A stretch of DNA of 64,000 nucleotides, taken from contig CAKPHH010000004.1 in NCBI GenBank assembly GCA_934157235.1, forward strand, positions 44,479 through 108,478, read 5' to 3'. This document shows, piece by piece, positions 17,338 through 25,376 of this stretch (position 1 is its first letter; every line of letters starts with the position of its first letter). The translations under genes and the position numbers were made by a program. The stretch is from an uncultured Bacilli bacterium. GTDB taxonomy: Bacteria > Bacillota_I > Bacilli_A > RF39 > UBA660. The notes beneath the pieces are model-generated. The model saw only the letters and a program-made list of their open reading frames with translations, searched no databases and was not told the DNA's origin.

Positions 17338-18588
17338 ATGTATAGTGAGTTAGGTATTTCGGAAGAAGTTTTAAAGTTAGTTAATAAGTGTGAAGAGGAT
17401 TGTTTAAAAGAGTTTAAGAAGATTGATGATATTTGTACTTATAATAGTGTAAAAGTACTTAATGCTTTTCATAAAAGAGGGATTAGTGAAGGACATTTTA
17501 ATGGAACAACTGGGTATGGTTATAATGATTTTGGAAGAGATATTATAGAAGAAGTATTTAGTGATGTTTTAGGATGTGAAGATGCTTTAGTTAGAGGGCA
17601 ATTTATATCTGGTACGCATGCTTTAACAGTATGTTTCTTTGGACTTTTAAGACCTAATGATTTATTGTTAAGTGTATCTGGTAAACCTTATGATACTTTG
17701 GATGAAGTTATTGGAATTAGAGATAATCCTAGTTCATTGAAGAGCTTTGGAGTTAGATACGAACAGATAGATTTAGTTGATAATGATTTTGATTATGAGA
17801 AGATTGAGGAGTTTATTAAGAATAATAAAGTTAAAGTAGTTGAGATACAAAGAAGTAAGGGTTATTCAACAAGAAAGAGTTTATCTTTAGAAAAAGTAGA
17901 GAAGGTTATTAAGTTAATTAAGGAAATTGATAATGATGTTATTGTGATGGTTGATAATTGTTACTGTGAATTTGTTAGTGAGAAGGAACCAGCTAGTGTG
18001 GGTGCGGATATATTTGTAGGATCTTTGATCAAGAATTTAGGAGGAGGAATTGCTTCTAATGGAGCTTATATTGCTGGTAGAAGAGACTTAGTTAATTTAT
18101 GTGCTGAGAGATTAACAGTACCTGGATGTGGTAAAGAAGTTGGTCCTAGTATGAATATGAATAAGCAGTTTTTACAAGGGCTATATATGGCACCTAGTGT
18201 AGTGGCTTCGGCTTTAAAAACGGCAATTCTTACGAGTAGAGTGTTAAGTGAATTAGGCTATGATGTTGATCCTATGTATGATGAGGAAAGAGCGGATATT
18301 GTTCAAAATATTATTTTTAGAAATCCAGATAAGTTAATAGAGTTTACAAGGGGTATTCAAGAAGCTTCAGCAATTGATTCTAATGCAATAGTTGAACCTA
18401 GTGATATGCCTGGGTATGATAGTCAAATTATTATGGCATCTGGTTCATTTACGCAAGGGTCTTCAATTGAACTTTCTTGTGATGGTCCAGTTAGAGAGCC
18501 TTATATTGCTTATATGCAAGGTGGACTTACTTATCAGTATGGTAAGATAGGGGTTATGAAGGCTGTTAGTAAGATTATAGAGGAATAG
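17338..18588 (+). CDS. PLP enzyme of the YnbB / methionine gamma-lyase-like (aluminium resistance) family
   Basis: 416 residues, fold-type I PLP enzyme. GQFISGTHAL near residue 86 and the Schiff-base region SLIKNLGGGIASNGAY (Lys about 231) are typical of the YnbB family, annotated as methionine gamma-lyase or aluminium resistance protein. The true reaction is unproven in most members. GGAGGAC precedes the ATG. It shares the operon with the SDR gene. Confidence 0.9.
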   Translation: MYSELGISEEVLKLVNKCEEDCLKEFKKIDDICTYNSVKVLNAFHKRGISEGHFNGTTGYGYNDFGRDIIEEVFSDVLGCEDALVRGQFISGTHALTVCFFGLLRPNDLLLSVSGKPYDTLDEVIGIRDNPSSLKSFGVRYEQIDLVDNDFDYEKIEEFIKNNKVKVVEIQRSKGYSTRKSLSLEKVEKVIKLIKEIDNDVIVMVDNCYCEFVSEKEPASVGADIFVGSLIKNLGGGIASNGAYIAGRRDLVNLCAERLTVPGCGKEVGPSMNMNKQFLQGLYMAPSVVASALKTAILTSRVLSELGYDVDPMYDEERADIVQNIIFRNPDKLIEFTRGIQEASAIDSNAIVEPSDMPGYDSQIIMASGSFTQGSSIELSCDGPVREPYIAYMQGGLTYQYGKIGVMKAVSKIIEE

Positions 18589-18601
18589 GAAAAGGAGTAT
18601 A

Positions 18602-19147
18602 ATGAGTAGAGAATTTGTATTTATTTTTGATTTTGTATTAGTTTTTTCTATTGTTGGTATGTGGAAGACTTTTAAGAAAGCTGGTAGGTCTGGTTGGGAA
18701 GCACTTGTTCCATTTTATGGTATAGTTATTCAATGTGAGATTTCTGGTATTAATCCATATTGGTTAATAGTTGTAGTTGTTACTTCAATGTTTTCATTCC
18801 TTCTTCCCTTTATTGGCTTATTACTAGCAATTTTCTTTGCGATTTATTTTGTAGTTATACTTTCTATTAGTACTGCTAGAAGTTTTGGCAAGGAAGATAT
18901 TTTTGGAATAGGACTTTTATTCCTTGGAGCAGTATTTTGGCCATTGTTAGGTTTTTCAGATGCAGAATATAAAGGTCCAACGCCAGTTAATGATGAGATA
19001 TGGGCGTTATTGGCAGAAACATTTGGTAAGAAGAAAAATAATAATAATACAAGTAATCAACAAAGTATGAAGTCTTGTCGTACTTGTGGAACGATGGTTA
19101 AAATGGATGCTAGATTTTGTCCGAATTGTGGAAATAGAGTTGATTAG
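18602..19147 (+). CDS. membrane protein with C-terminal zinc ribbon (DUF5684-like)
   Basis: 181 residues. Three or four membrane helices with the motif KAGRSGWEALVPFYG, typical of DUF5684 proteins. A linker rich in Asn follows, then a zinc ribbon with CRTC and CPNC. The function is unknown. It lies 13 nt after the PLP enzyme. A weak GGGT/ACCC hairpin with T residues follows near 19152. Confidence 0.8.
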   Translation: MSREFVFIFDFVLVFSIVGMWKTFKKAGRSGWEALVPFYGIVIQCEISGINPYWLIVVVVTSMFSFLLPFIGLLLAIFFAIYFVVILSISTARSFGKEDIFGIGLLFLGAVFWPLLGFSDAEYKGPTPVNDEIWALLAETFGKKKNNNNTSNQQSMKSCRTCGTMVKMDARFCPNCGNRVD

Positions 19148-19242
19148 GATATGGGTGTAACCCTTTTAATATTTACTCTAGAAAAAAGTTGTGAAACTTG
19201 TTGTACTATTTGTAGGATAAGATACGATTAGTTGGTGGTTGT

Positions 19243-19875
19243 ATGATTAAATTAGATGGAGTAAAGTCTATTTTTAAACAGAAAAATACTAAGAAGCTAA
19301 TAGCTTATATTGGTTTTTTTTAATTATTAATTATCGGTTTAAGAAATTCTTTTGCGACACTTACTCCTGTTTCTAGTGTAGTAGTACAATCAACAACTTT
19401 AGATTATAGTAAAAAAGAAGAAGGCTCTTGGCAATATACAAAATCAGCTAAATGGGTTTCTAAAGGTAAGGCAAGAATTAATATAAAACTTGAAACAATA
19501 GAAAAAAACAGAAGTGATTATACGGATATTATTTTAGTATTAGATACATCAGGTAGTATGGTTAAAGATAAACTTACACAAATGCAAAAAGATGTTAATG
19601 AACTTATTAATTATATTATACCAAAAGGTAATAAAATTGCTTTAATTACTTTTAGTGAGGAAGCTTCTGTTGTAACGGATTTTACAGATGATACTACATT
19701 GTTACAAAATAGTATTAATAACTTAGTAACAAGTGGAGAAACTAATTATTATCAAGCCTTGGTAAAAGTTGATGATGTATTAAAAAATTATAATAAAGAA
19801 ACTAATCGAGAGTGTGTAGTCTTATTTTTAACAGATGGATTGCCTACAATTGAAACTCCTAATGAGGTTGAATAA
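19243..19875 (+). pseudogene. truncated VWA-domain surface protein with nonsense codon in the signal peptide
   Basis: One frame runs from ATG 19243 to TAA 19873-19875 but is interrupted by TAA at 19321-19323 inside the hydrophobic signal sequence. After it come LDTSGSMV (MIDAS), SGETNYYQAL and FLTDGLPT, clear VWA metal-binding features. The frame ends just after the MIDAS strands, so the end of the VWA fold and any later domains are missing. Such proteins are normally long pilus- or adhesin-like surface proteins. Translation restart at ATG 19558 would lack the MIDAS motif. Confidence 0.85.
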
Positions 19876-19888
19876 GACTAGTTACTTT

Positions 19889-19924
19889 AAAAGAATAGTG
19901 AAATTCTTCATATTCTTTTTTTTT
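19889..19924 (+). terminator. Rho-independent terminator
   Basis: AAAGAATA pairs with TATTCTTT, followed by a T run. Confidence 0.75.
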
Positions 19925-19962
19925 GTACATATATTTTACTAAAGTAAGGAGGAATTCATGTT

Positions 19963-20463
19963 ATGAGTAAACAGAATTTATGGTTTTTAACATTATTTAG
20001 TTTGATACTAGTACTTAGTGTATATTATATTACAATGCCTAATGATTTATTGGTTACTAATAAAAATACAGATAAGAAGACAGTTGAAAAGACTAATAAT
20101 ACGAAGATAGAAAAGACATCTTCTTTAGTAGCGATGAGAGTTAGTTTAGAAGAGGAAAGACAGAATGAGATGGATGTTTTACAAGAATTATTAACTAATG
20201 ATAAGAGTACTTCAGAAGAGAAGAATAATGCTTATGAGCAACTTAAGTATTTAAATGAATTACAAGGAAAAGAAGAAGCAATAGAAAAAGAAATTAAGAA
20301 GACATATGGGACTAATTGTTTTGTTAAGATCGATAATAGTAATGCTAATGTAGTTTGTATTGCTTCTAAACATGATAGTACTTTAGCGAATGATATTATG
20401 AGACTAGTACAAAAGTCTTATAAGAATAAAATGTTTACAACAGTTAAATTTCAAAAGAGTTAA
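19963..20463 (+). CDS. SpoIIIAH-like protein
   Basis: 166 residues: an N-terminal membrane helix (WFLTLFSLILVLSVYYITMP), then a long charged helical region (MRVSLEEERQNEMDVLQELL) and a C-terminal ring-building-like domain with NCFVKIDNSNANVVCIAS. This is the SpoIIIAH-like architecture. In endospore formers SpoIIIAH pairs with SpoIIQ across the forespore membranes. The rest of the spoIIIA operon is not here, which is unusual. AAGGAGG precedes ATG 19963 by 10 nt. It sits next to gerE. Confidence 0.82.
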   Translation: MSKQNLWFLTLFSLILVLSVYYITMPNDLLVTNKNTDKKTVEKTNNTKIEKTSSLVAMRVSLEEERQNEMDVLQELLTNDKSTSEEKNNAYEQLKYLNELQGKEEAIEKEIKKTYGTNCFVKIDNSNANVVCIASKHDSTLANDIMRLVQKSYKNKMFTTVKFQKS

Positions 20464-20523
20464 ATAGGTAAATACATACAACAATTGAGAGTTTTTTCAT
20501 ACAATACTTTAGGTGAAGTGAAA

Positions 20524-20730
20524 ATGGCTAGTACAATATTAACGGCTAGAGAAAAGTTAGTCTTTGAGCTTTTAATAATGAATAAGAGTACTAAAGAAAT
20601 TGCTAGTGAACTTGGTATAAGTGAAAAAACAGTTAGAAATCATATTTCTAATGTAATGCAAAAGTTAGGTGTTAATGGTAGAGCTGGTGCTGTTGTTGAA
20701 TTATTAAAACTTAAAGAATTATCATTATAA
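20524..20730 (+). CDS. gerE: GerE-like LuxR-type HTH regulator
   Basis: A 68-residue stand-alone HTH. LTAREKLVFELL, TKEIASELGISEKTVRNHIS and a C-terminal AVVELLKLKELSL closely track B. subtilis GerE (74 residues), the last regulator of mother-cell spore-coat genes. ATG 20524 has AGGTGAAG 5 nt upstream; an earlier in-frame start at 20485 lacks a ribosome site. Together with the spoIIIAH-like gene before it and gerM after it, this forms a small sporulation cluster. Confidence 0.9.
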   Translation: MASTILTAREKLVFELLIMNKSTKEIASELGISEKTVRNHISNVMQKLGVNGRAGAVVELLKLKELSL

Positions 20731-20754
20731 ACGTGCTAAAATAGCACGTTTTTT
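20731..20754 (+). terminator. Rho-independent terminator after gerE
   Basis: Perfect 7-bp stem ACGTGCT/AGCACGT, followed by six T residues. Confidence 0.9.
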
Positions 20755-20779
20755 CATATATTTATTTAGGTGATTATTT

Positions 20780-21724
20780 GTGCTTAGGACTAAAGCTTTA
20801 AAAAAGATCTTTTTAACAACTTTAAGTTTATTTATTTTACTTACAGTATTTACAATTACTAATTATAAGAATGATAATGTTATAAGGACTAATTTAGAAA
20901 TAGAAGAAGTTGTAGGACTTAAAACAAATAATATTTATTTACTTAATGATAAAGGGTTATTGATACAGACTAAGGTATTATTAGATGGAGCAACACAAGA
21001 AGAAAAAATAAAAAAATTAATTATTAATTTGACAGAGGGTGGAAGTAATAGTTTTTCTGATGGATTAGAAAAAGTTATACCGAGAGGGACTAGTGTTAAT
21101 AATGTAATAATTGGGAATAAGTATGTTACTATTGATTTTTCTAAAGAAATACTTAAAGTAAGTGAAGAAAAAGAGAAAGCTATGATTACTTCGATCGTTT
21201 ATAGTGTGATGGATTTAGGTGATTATTTAGGAGTTAGTATTTTGGTAGAGGGGAAGAGTTTAGAGGAATATCCTAATTCTAAAGAGAGGATTAATAAGAT
21301 TTTGGATAAGAGTATAGGTATTAATAAAAGTTTTAATATTACGTCACTTAATGATATTAATAAAGTAGTTATATATTATTTAGAAAATATTAATGATAAT
21401 TTGTATTATGTTCCAGTTACTAAGTATGTTAATGATGATAGGGAAAAAGTTAATATTATAGTTGAGGAGTTAGCAACTAGTTATATATATGAGAGTAATT
21501 TGATGAGTTTTTTAAATAGTAATGTTTCATTACTTGGGTATGAAGAGAAGAATGATATTATGTTTTTAAACTTTAATGATTATTTATTTGATGGAAATGA
21601 TAAAGTATTAGAAGAAGTTTTATATAGTATAGCGTATTCTGTATTTGATAATTATGATGTTTCGATGGTTAGTTTTTTAGTTAATGGAGAAATTATTAGT
21701 CATATTGATAAAAATAACAAGTAA
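20780..21724 (+). CDS. gerM: GerM-like spore germination/sporulation protein with two GerMN domains
   Basis: 314 residues. An N-terminal membrane helix (IFLTTLSLFILLTVFTI) is followed by two GerMN-type domains: the first ends around VIPRGTSVNNVIIGNKYVTI, the second around NSNVSLLGYEEKNDIMFLNF. In B. subtilis GerM is a lipoprotein/envelope protein needed with SpoIIIAH/SpoIIQ for engulfment. Here no lipobox is seen. GTG 20780 follows TTTAGGTGAT by about 7 nt. B. subtilis also has gerM shortly downstream of gerE. Confidence 0.85.
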   Translation: MLRTKALKKIFLTTLSLFILLTVFTITNYKNDNVIRTNLEIEEVVGLKTNNIYLLNDKGLLIQTKVLLDGATQEEKIKKLIINLTEGGSNSFSDGLEKVIPRGTSVNNVIIGNKYVTIDFSKEILKVSEEKEKAMITSIVYSVMDLGDYLGVSILVEGKSLEEYPNSKERINKILDKSIGINKSFNITSLNDINKVVIYYLENINDNLYYVPVTKYVNDDREKVNIIVEELATSYIYESNLMSFLNSNVSLLGYEEKNDIMFLNFNDYLFDGNDKVLEEVLYSIAYSVFDNYDVSMVSFLVNGEIISHIDKNNK

Positions 21725-21727
21725 TAG

Positions 21728-21767
21728 TTGGTTTAATGATGACTTTAAGGTATAATAAGTAATTACT
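21728..21767 (+). promoter_or_regulatory. promoter of beta-helix paralogue 1, duplicated before paralogue 2
   Basis: TTGGTT (21728-21733), a 17-bp spacer and TATAAT (21751-21756). The 27 bases at 21741-21767 recur at 22827-22853 with one difference. Confidence 0.75.
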
Positions 21768-21777
21768 GGAGGTCTAT

Positions 21778-22767
21778 ATGGAGAAGGTATTTGATAAGAA
21801 TGATAAATTTGGAACGATTAATAGTATTAGACAACTTCTAATTGAAGAGTTAAAGGATTATGAAGGAGAACCAATAAAACTTAATTTGAATGGGATTTCA
21901 GGAATAGATGGTTTAGAGAGTTTGATATTTAAAGATTATGTTGATAGTAATAAGAAGACAGTTAAGATTATTGCTTTTTCTTATGATGTTTTAAGAAAGC
22001 TTGATTTATCTAATGTATCATTTGATGGAGTAGCAATTGATAATTATGATTTTACTGGATTAACAGGAGTTAAGATTAATCCAGAGAAAGTTCAAGGAAA
22101 AGATTTAGTAAATTGTATATTTAATGGAGTAGAGTTTATTGGAGAATTTAAGGGATGTAGAATTTCTAGATGTGATTTTACAGGTAGTAAGGGAGCAGTT
22201 ATTGATCCTTATATGAGGGTGATGAGTGATTGTAAGTTTGATGGAGTTACATTCTTAGATAATTGGGTTGGTACTGATGTTTCTAGATGTGATTTTACAG
22301 GTAGTACTACTTTAATGACAGCTCCTAGGGATATTGATATGACTTGTACTAAGTTACAAGATGTTAAATTTGCTTGGAAGATACAAAATTGTAGAATTGA
22401 TAAATGTGATTTTAGAGGTAGTGAAGGAGCTGTTATTTTTCCAGAAGAATGGAAGGAAAAGTCAGCATTTGGAACTAATTTTGAAGGAGTTACATTTAGA
22501 AATGGTTGGTTTGATGGTTGGGATATAAGAAGTGCTAGTTTTAAAAATAGTGTGGGAGCTTTAATTGATTTAGATATGATCGAAGATAAAGATGTAAGTA
22601 ATACAGATTTAACAGATGCTTATTTTGGACCAGTTGGAGAAGATATAAAAATTAATAATACAGTTTGTAATGGAATGAGTTTAAAAGATTATCTTGTAAG
22701 TAAGGATGCTAAAGAAAGTGCTTATGTTAAAGTAAAGAGTGTTTTAGAACAAGCTAAAAATAAATAG
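21778..22767 (+). CDS. pentapeptide-like beta-helix protein, paralogue 1 of 7
   Basis: 329 residues, the shortest of the seven. A helical N-terminus of about 75 residues leads to LDLSNVSFDGV. Then come units of roughly 40 residues, each with a turn like CDFTGSKGAVIDP followed by a strand like CKFDGVTFLDNW. This spacing recalls pentapeptide-repeat beta-helices but is more regular at the 40-residue scale. It ends in a short helix. There is no signal peptide, membrane helix or catalytic motif, so it is probably a cytosolic binding or decoy protein. It has its own promoter and terminator, apart from the other six. Confidence 0.8.
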   Translation: MEKVFDKNDKFGTINSIRQLLIEELKDYEGEPIKLNLNGISGIDGLESLIFKDYVDSNKKTVKIIAFSYDVLRKLDLSNVSFDGVAIDNYDFTGLTGVKINPEKVQGKDLVNCIFNGVEFIGEFKGCRISRCDFTGSKGAVIDPYMRVMSDCKFDGVTFLDNWVGTDVSRCDFTGSTTLMTAPRDIDMTCTKLQDVKFAWKIQNCRIDKCDFRGSEGAVIFPEEWKEKSAFGTNFEGVTFRNGWFDGWDIRSASFKNSVGALIDLDMIEDKDVSNTDLTDAYFGPVGEDIKINNTVCNGMSLKDYLVSKDAKESAYVKVKSVLEQAKNK

Positions 22768-22771
22768 AGAG

Positions 22772-22794
22772 ACGTGTTATAAGCACGTTTTTTT
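22772..22794 (+). terminator. Rho-independent terminator
   Basis: ACGTGT pairs with GCACGT (one G-U) around a short loop, followed by seven T residues. Confidence 0.8.
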
Positions 22795-22814
22795 GTTATT
22801 TCTTATTATTTTCT

Positions 22815-22896
22815 TTGATTTGAAGAGACTTTAAGGTATAATAAATAATTACTAGGGAGTAGAGTTTTTATAAGAGACTTGTTATTCTCATAAAAA
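22815..22896 (+). promoter_or_regulatory. promoter and leader hairpin of the beta-helix operon (paralogues 2-7)
   Basis: TTGATT (22815-22820), a 16-bp spacer and TATAAT (22837-22842) lie in a copy of the paralogue-1 promoter block. A hairpin (TTTTTAT with ATAAAAA, plus GAGA with TCTC) occupies 22866-22896. A further TATAAT at 22917-22922 could be an internal promoter before the start at 22939. Confidence 0.6.
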
Positions 22897-22938
22897 AGGT
22901 AAAAGGCGTTGTTGATTATAATAGAATGGAGTGATAAG

Positions 22939-24126
22939 ATGGAGTTTTTGAACAAGGAAACAGTAAAAAAAGAGAGAATTAAAAGAATAAGAGAATATTT
23001 AACATCTAAGTTAGAAAAGTATGAAGGAGAACCAATAAAGTTAGATGTTGATAATTTAGAAAAAGTTTTATTTTGTGAGTCTACTAATGGAAAAAGATTT
23101 GCAATAGATAGAAAAATTGCTAGAAAGATCGATATGTCAGATGTATGCTTTGATGGTATGAATGTGTGTGGTTTTAATTTTACAGGATTTAAGGGAGTTA
23201 AAATTAATCCTAATAGAGTGTATGAAAGAAAATTTTCAGATACTAATCTTGCAGGAGTAGAATTTACAGAAGAGTTTAATAATTGTTCGCTAAATGATGT
23301 TTCATTTGCTGGTAGTAAAGGAGCACTTATAAATCCTAGTAAAAATACTATTCTTAGAAGCAACGTTTTTACTGATGTTAGGTTTATGGGAGCAATAACT
23401 TCTGCAGATATTACATATTGTAATTTTGCTGGTAGTAAGAATGCGGTTATAAGTTTAAATGTACCTGGGGTTCAACAACCAATAAATGTTCTTTATGGAG
23501 CAACATTAACAGATGCTACTATAGTGGGATCTTTTGATGGTTGTTCTATTAGGGGAGTAAACTTTAAAGGGGCAAAAAATGAAAATGGAGAGAATATTAG
23601 AATTAATCTTAATAAATTAGCTTCAAGTGATTTATCTAATTGTGTTTTTGATGGAGTTGAGTTTACAGAGCCATCTAAACGTTTTACAATTATGACAGGA
23701 GCAGATTTTACGGGAAGTAAAGGATTTGATATAAGAACACATTTATTAACTGAAGGTAGTTTAAATCATGCTAAATTGAGTGGAGTTACTTTTGATTGTG
23801 CAGCTATAGGAGGCATTCGTTTAGAAAAAATAGTTGGAGCAGATTTTACAGGTAGTAAGGGTGCTTGCATTTGGTCAGTATTTAATGAAAAAGATCCTGT
23901 GTTAGACATAAAAAGAACAGAACTTGTAAATTGTAATTTAACAGATGCTTATTTTCCTGAGAGTTATTCTTTAAACTATATTTTGAGATCTTTTAGAAGT
24001 CTTGATACTTGTACTTATAAGGGTATTGGTTTTGATGAGGCTGTAAAGACTTGTCGAAATGAAGAACGCGAGTTGTTAGGAAAAGTTTATACTAAGATTG
24101 ATAATGCTATTAAAAAGGCAGAATAG
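22939..24126 (+). CDS. pentapeptide-like beta-helix protein, paralogue 2 of 7
   Basis: 395 residues. An N-terminal basic helix (RIKRIREYL) and KLDVDNLEKVLF precede KIDMSDVCFDGMNV. The beta-helix units repeat FTGSKG and FAGSKN turns with GVEFTEEF-like strands. Near the end, CNLTDAYFPESY and KVYTKIDNAI close the fold, as in all paralogues. ATG 22939 has AATGGAGTGA upstream; the longer reading from 22909 lacks a ribosome site. First gene of the six-gene operon with gaps of 14-38 nt. Confidence 0.8.
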   Translation: MEFLNKETVKKERIKRIREYLTSKLEKYEGEPIKLDVDNLEKVLFCESTNGKRFAIDRKIARKIDMSDVCFDGMNVCGFNFTGFKGVKINPNRVYERKFSDTNLAGVEFTEEFNNCSLNDVSFAGSKGALINPSKNTILRSNVFTDVRFMGAITSADITYCNFAGSKNAVISLNVPGVQQPINVLYGATLTDATIVGSFDGCSIRGVNFKGAKNENGENIRINLNKLASSDLSNCVFDGVEFTEPSKRFTIMTGADFTGSKGFDIRTHLLTEGSLNHAKLSGVTFDCAAIGGIRLEKIVGADFTGSKGACIWSVFNEKDPVLDIKRTELVNCNLTDAYFPESYSLNYILRSFRSLDTCTYKGIGFDEAVKTCRNEERELLGKVYTKIDNAIKKAE

Positions 24127-24140
24127 GGAGATAAAACTTA

Positions 24141-25352
24141 ATGAGAATTGTACGTACTAATCAAGACAGAGATAAAAGTAGAATATATAATATAAGAAAA
24201 TATTTGATAAAAAAATTAAAGTCATATGATGGGATTGTTAGTTTTGATGAATTTACTAAAGATGAGTTGAATGAAATTTTATTCGATTATTGTAACAATG
24301 GTAAATCAAAAAGATTTGCTTTACCTAGAGATATTTATAAAAAGATTGATATGTCTAATGTTAGTTTTGATAATTTTGAAGCAGTAAACTTTGATTTTAG
24401 TGATTTAGTTGGTGTTAGAATAAATCCAAATAACTTGTATTTATTAGAGATTAAAAATGTTGATTTTTCTAATGTTACATTTTTAGATGAATTTAGAAAT
24501 TGTACAGTAATAAAGACAAATTTTCAGGGAAATGCTGGAACAATAATTGATGGTAAACATGTTGAGGGAGCTATTTTTGCTGGAGGAATGCGATATGGTG
24601 GAGGAAATGAATTTGCAGATGTTACCTTCACCAAACCAATAAATAACGTTATAAATGGTTCGATTTCAGGAACTGATTTTACAGGTAGTAAAGGCGCGGT
24701 TATTGAACTTGATCTTGGGAAAGTTAATATACTTAAAGATTGTTATTTAAAGGATGCAACACTTTCAGGTACTTTTAGAAATTGTTACATAGAGGGTGCT
24801 AATTTTACAGGAGCACATGGTAGTAATGGAGGAAGCGTAAGAATTAATCCTAATATTCTTGCATTTGGACATTTAGAACAAAGATATGCAAGAGTTTTAG
24901 ATGGCTGTTGTTTTGATGGAGTTGAATTTATAGAAGATACTACATCTCATGGTTGGTTTAGTATCTATAATACGGACTTTTCAGGTAGTAAGGGATTTGT
25001 AATATCTCCATATAATGTTTTTAAAAGAAATTATGAAGCAAGTGTATTTAAGGGAGTTAAATTTACAACTGATCCTATTACAGATGCCAATTTAACAGAA
25101 GCAAACTTTGAAGGTAGTGAAGGAGCTATATTAGAAGGACCACAAGCAAGTATAGCTCTAGCAAATTTAACAGACGTTTCTTTAAAATTTGCTGATCCAT
25201 TTGAATTCTGTTTTTCACTTCGAGGAGCTCAAACTGCAACTTGTGAAGGTAGAAGTTTCCTTGATGTATTTAATGATGCAGTTGCTAATTTTTCGGAGAA
25301 TGAACCAACGAAAGTTTATACTAAAATAGATAGAGCTATTAATAAAGATTAA
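24141..25352 (+). CDS. pentapeptide-like beta-helix protein, paralogue 3 of 7
   Basis: 403 residues. It shows the full shared plan: helical start (IYNIRKYLIKKLKSY), the box RFALPRDIYKKIDMSNV, a central DFTGSKGAVIE, then LKDATLSGTFRNCYIEGAN, a CCFDGVEF strand, a further DFSGSKGFVIS turn and the end box ANLTDVSL with KVYTKID. The RFALP box and the NLTDA box are shared by all but paralogue 1 (the first box is divergent there). No catalytic residues stand out. It begins 14 nt after paralogue 2. Confidence 0.8.
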   Translation: MRIVRTNQDRDKSRIYNIRKYLIKKLKSYDGIVSFDEFTKDELNEILFDYCNNGKSKRFALPRDIYKKIDMSNVSFDNFEAVNFDFSDLVGVRINPNNLYLLEIKNVDFSNVTFLDEFRNCTVIKTNFQGNAGTIIDGKHVEGAIFAGGMRYGGGNEFADVTFTKPINNVINGSISGTDFTGSKGAVIELDLGKVNILKDCYLKDATLSGTFRNCYIEGANFTGAHGSNGGSVRINPNILAFGHLEQRYARVLDGCCFDGVEFIEDTTSHGWFSIYNTDFSGSKGFVISPYNVFKRNYEASVFKGVKFTTDPITDANLTEANFEGSEGAILEGPQASIALANLTDVSLKFADPFEFCFSLRGAQTATCEGRSFLDVFNDAVANFSENEPTKVYTKIDRAINKD

Positions 25353-25376
25353 AAATAATTTTGGAGGTATGGTTGA

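Noticed and set aside
20498..20506. Sigma-K-like -10 (CATACAATA) ahead of gerE
   Set aside because: The implied transcript start falls inside the Shine-Dalgarno, leaving too short a leader; not strong enough to annotate.
22806..23363. A 185-residue open frame on the - strand
   Set aside because: Lies opposite paralogue 2 and its promoter; low-complexity hydrophobic composition and no start signals.
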